Source: Roseimaritima sediminicola (GTDB lineage Bacteria; Planctomycetota; Planctomycetia; Pirellulales; Pirellulaceae). From it: a stretch of DNA of 64,000 nucleotides. Numbering within the stretch: the stretch's first letter is position 1; every line of letters starts with the position of its first letter. This document shows positions 63,065 through 64,000 of this stretch, piece after piece. Below the pieces are notes generated by a model. It had not been told where the DNA came from and made no database searches. It saw only the letters and a list, made by a program, of their open reading frames with translations. The position numbers and the translations under genes were made by a program. Location of the stretch: positions 1-64,000 of the forward strand of contig NZ_WIAD01000031.1 in assembly GCF_009618275.1 (NCBI RefSeq), in the 5' to 3' direction.

Positions 63065-63859
63065 AAATCAAAGGGGGCAGGCCTCTTTGATGTCCGTCTT
63101 GGGAAAGCGGACGCGCTGTCGGCCTCTTGGACGCATGGTTGATTCCAAGTGAAGTCGACGTGCCGTCGACTCGACCCAGCCTTCGTCACCCAGGGGTTTG
63201 CCACGCTGGGCGGAAAGACGCACCGCTGCCAGTTCGCCCTCTGACAACGGCGTGTTGACACGCTCGGCGCAACCCGGAAGCCGCGCGGGCGGCCGAGGAG
63301 ACAGCAGCGGCGGCGGGGGCTCGGGCTTGCGAAGCCAACGCCACAACGAACTCCACCGCCAGTCTTCGGCTCGATCGACCAGTCCCGCCCGCAGGGCATT
63401 TTGCTCGACGCGATCGACAAGCCACAAAGAAATGGTCGTCGGCCTGGATGGGGAAGCTTTTGTAGCGTTGCTGATAAACATGTCCCATTCCGCTGGTGTG
63501 GTAGTGCGCGTGGTATCGCATTGTGTGCGTGCCTCCCACCCAGCCCATAAAGCGACTCATCTCCCCGTCAACCAGTGGGCGGAGCACCAGATGATAGTGA
63601 TTGGGCATCAGTTGAAACGAGTACAACTCGATTTGATGAATCTGTAAGGCTTCGTACAGGATTCGCTCAAACGCCTCGTAATCAGCGTCTTTGTGGAAGA
63701 TGGTCGCGCGCAAGTTGCCTCGATTAAGGGCGTGGTACAGTCCGCCCGCCTCGTCGGCTAGTGGTGGTCTCGGCATTGGCTCGGTCCCCTCCAAGAACAG
63801 GAAACCCCGTTCTACAGCGATCCTAGATAGTCATCAAAGAGACCTGACCCCTTTGATTT
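63065..63859. mobile_element. REP-associated tyrosine transposase unit with 30-bp inverted ends
   Basis: Left end 63065-63094 (AAATCAAAGGGGGCAGGCCT and on to CTTTGATGTC) and right end 63830-63859 (reverse complement AAATCAAAGGGGTCAGGTCT to CTTTGATGAC) are near-perfect inverted copies. Each end itself folds (ATCAAAG pairs with CTTTGAT). They enclose a broken Y1-type transposase gene. A further partial GGGGTCAGGCCT lies at about 62937-62948. Confidence 0.85.
63068..63794 (-). pseudogene. REP-associated tyrosine transposase (RAYT), frameshifted
   Basis: The first 126 codons (start near 63794 or the ATG seven codons in) carry the IS200/RAYT fold: GGLYHALNRGNLRATIFHKD, the HUH motif in LMPNHYHLVLRP, and the catalytic Tyr region HVYQQRYKSFPIQ. 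After FFVACR the family sequence switches frame: EQNALRAGLVDRAEDWRWSS and RVNTPLSEGELAAVR are read in the next frame, down to the stop at 63068, inside the left inverted repeat. A single extra base at about 63408-63416 (TCGC where a codon is expected) explains it. Either inactivated or a sequencing slip. Confidence 0.88.
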
Positions 63860-63930
63860 GTCAGGCGGCGTGGTCCGTCGGCGCCGCTTCGGGTCGAGCG
63901 ATCAGAGGCGGAGAATCGCTTGAGTGAAAC

Positions 63931-64000
63931 CTACCTGTTGCGCTCCGCCGCATCGAGCTGCTTGTGGAGAAGCTCCACTTCTGTCGCAAGCGTTGGCTCA
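63931..64000 (-). CDS. C-terminal end of an unknown gene (cut by window edge)
   Basis: On the minus strand the last bases read an open frame ending TEVELLHKQLDAAERNR and a TAG stop (63933-63931). The heptad-like leucines suggest a helical or coiled-coil C-terminus. The rest lies beyond the window, so the call is tentative. Confidence 0.35.
   Translation of the reverse strand, partial: EPTLATEVELLHKQLDAAERNR

Noticed and set aside
1-64000. tRNA or rRNA genes
   Set aside because: I looked for cloverleaf-like conserved arms and rRNA core sequences and saw none; a covariance-model scan would be needed to exclude a divergent tRNA.

Overview
The window looks like a piece of a planctomycete chromosome, most likely of the Pirellulales (Rhodopirellula/Pirellula-like). 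The evidence is the gene content. There are two DUF1559 proteins with a prepilin-type [15 protein letters not shown] start and the C-terminal H-x9-DG motif. There is a PVC-type membrane-bound dehydrogenase with HEAT repeats and a Pirellula-type haem domain, a ThuA protein, a Tat-exported Gfo/Idh/MocA oxidoreductase and many secreted proteins without a clear family. Base composition is high-GC, so long antisense open frames are common and were ignored. No rRNA, tRNA or CRISPR array was recognised.

Layout. 1-2240 is a decayed, repeat-filled stretch (GGGGACAG motifs, 147-bp units made of small hairpins) holding a von Willebrand A fragment. It is followed by a probably 5'-truncated TlpA-like gene (2344-3237). 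3331-6070 holds a DUF1559 gene with a small lipoprotein, then a membrane protein. 6183-16357 looks like a transport and iron-handling region: an enterochelin-esterase-like hydrolase, a large FtsX-type permease and a CsaA-like protein on the minus strand. Divergent from them are the matching ABC ATPase, a cysteine hydrolase, a second DUF1559 gene and a PepSY/DUF2271/DUF4198 trio. 16365-25526 carries a squalene-cyclase-repeat protein, a SET-domain/ThuA gene pair, a beta-propeller protein, a SWIM-SNF2 helicase and an M20 amidohydrolase. A sialidase-like pseudogene follows.

26253-34465 is a run of four co-directional genes for secreted proteins of unknown function. Gene 2 and gene 3 each have two SH3b-like modules, gene 3 (1284 aa) carries a long PASTA-like array, and gene 4 is a small PASTA protein. 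This is the best candidate here for an undescribed envelope system. 34653-39067 is a hybrid histidine kinase with a periplasmic solute-binding sensor and an HPt domain, followed by a REC-SpoIIE phosphatase. A porin, a PIG-L deacetylase, and a dimethylformamidase-like/PVC-dehydrogenase pair follow.

46581-48461 encodes a protein with one C2H2 (Ros/MucR-like) finger and about seven homing-endonuclease-associated repeats but no nuclease domain. Its promoter region has two identical 12-mers that could be its own operator. An eight-copy 30-bp hairpin repeat follows, then a hemerythrin-type gene remnant, a 4Fe-4S-type uracil-DNA glycosylase, an AhpD-like protein, a DUF488 protein, an epimerase, the Gfo/Idh/MocA protein, an esterase and a formate/nitrite-type channel.

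57563-61739 is a compact chaperone module: an HscC-like Hsp70, a membrane-tailed unknown protein, and a membrane-anchored J-domain protein whose HPD motif reads KPE. The window ends with an unknown membrane-tailed protein and a frameshifted REP-associated tyrosine transposase between 30-bp inverted repeats.
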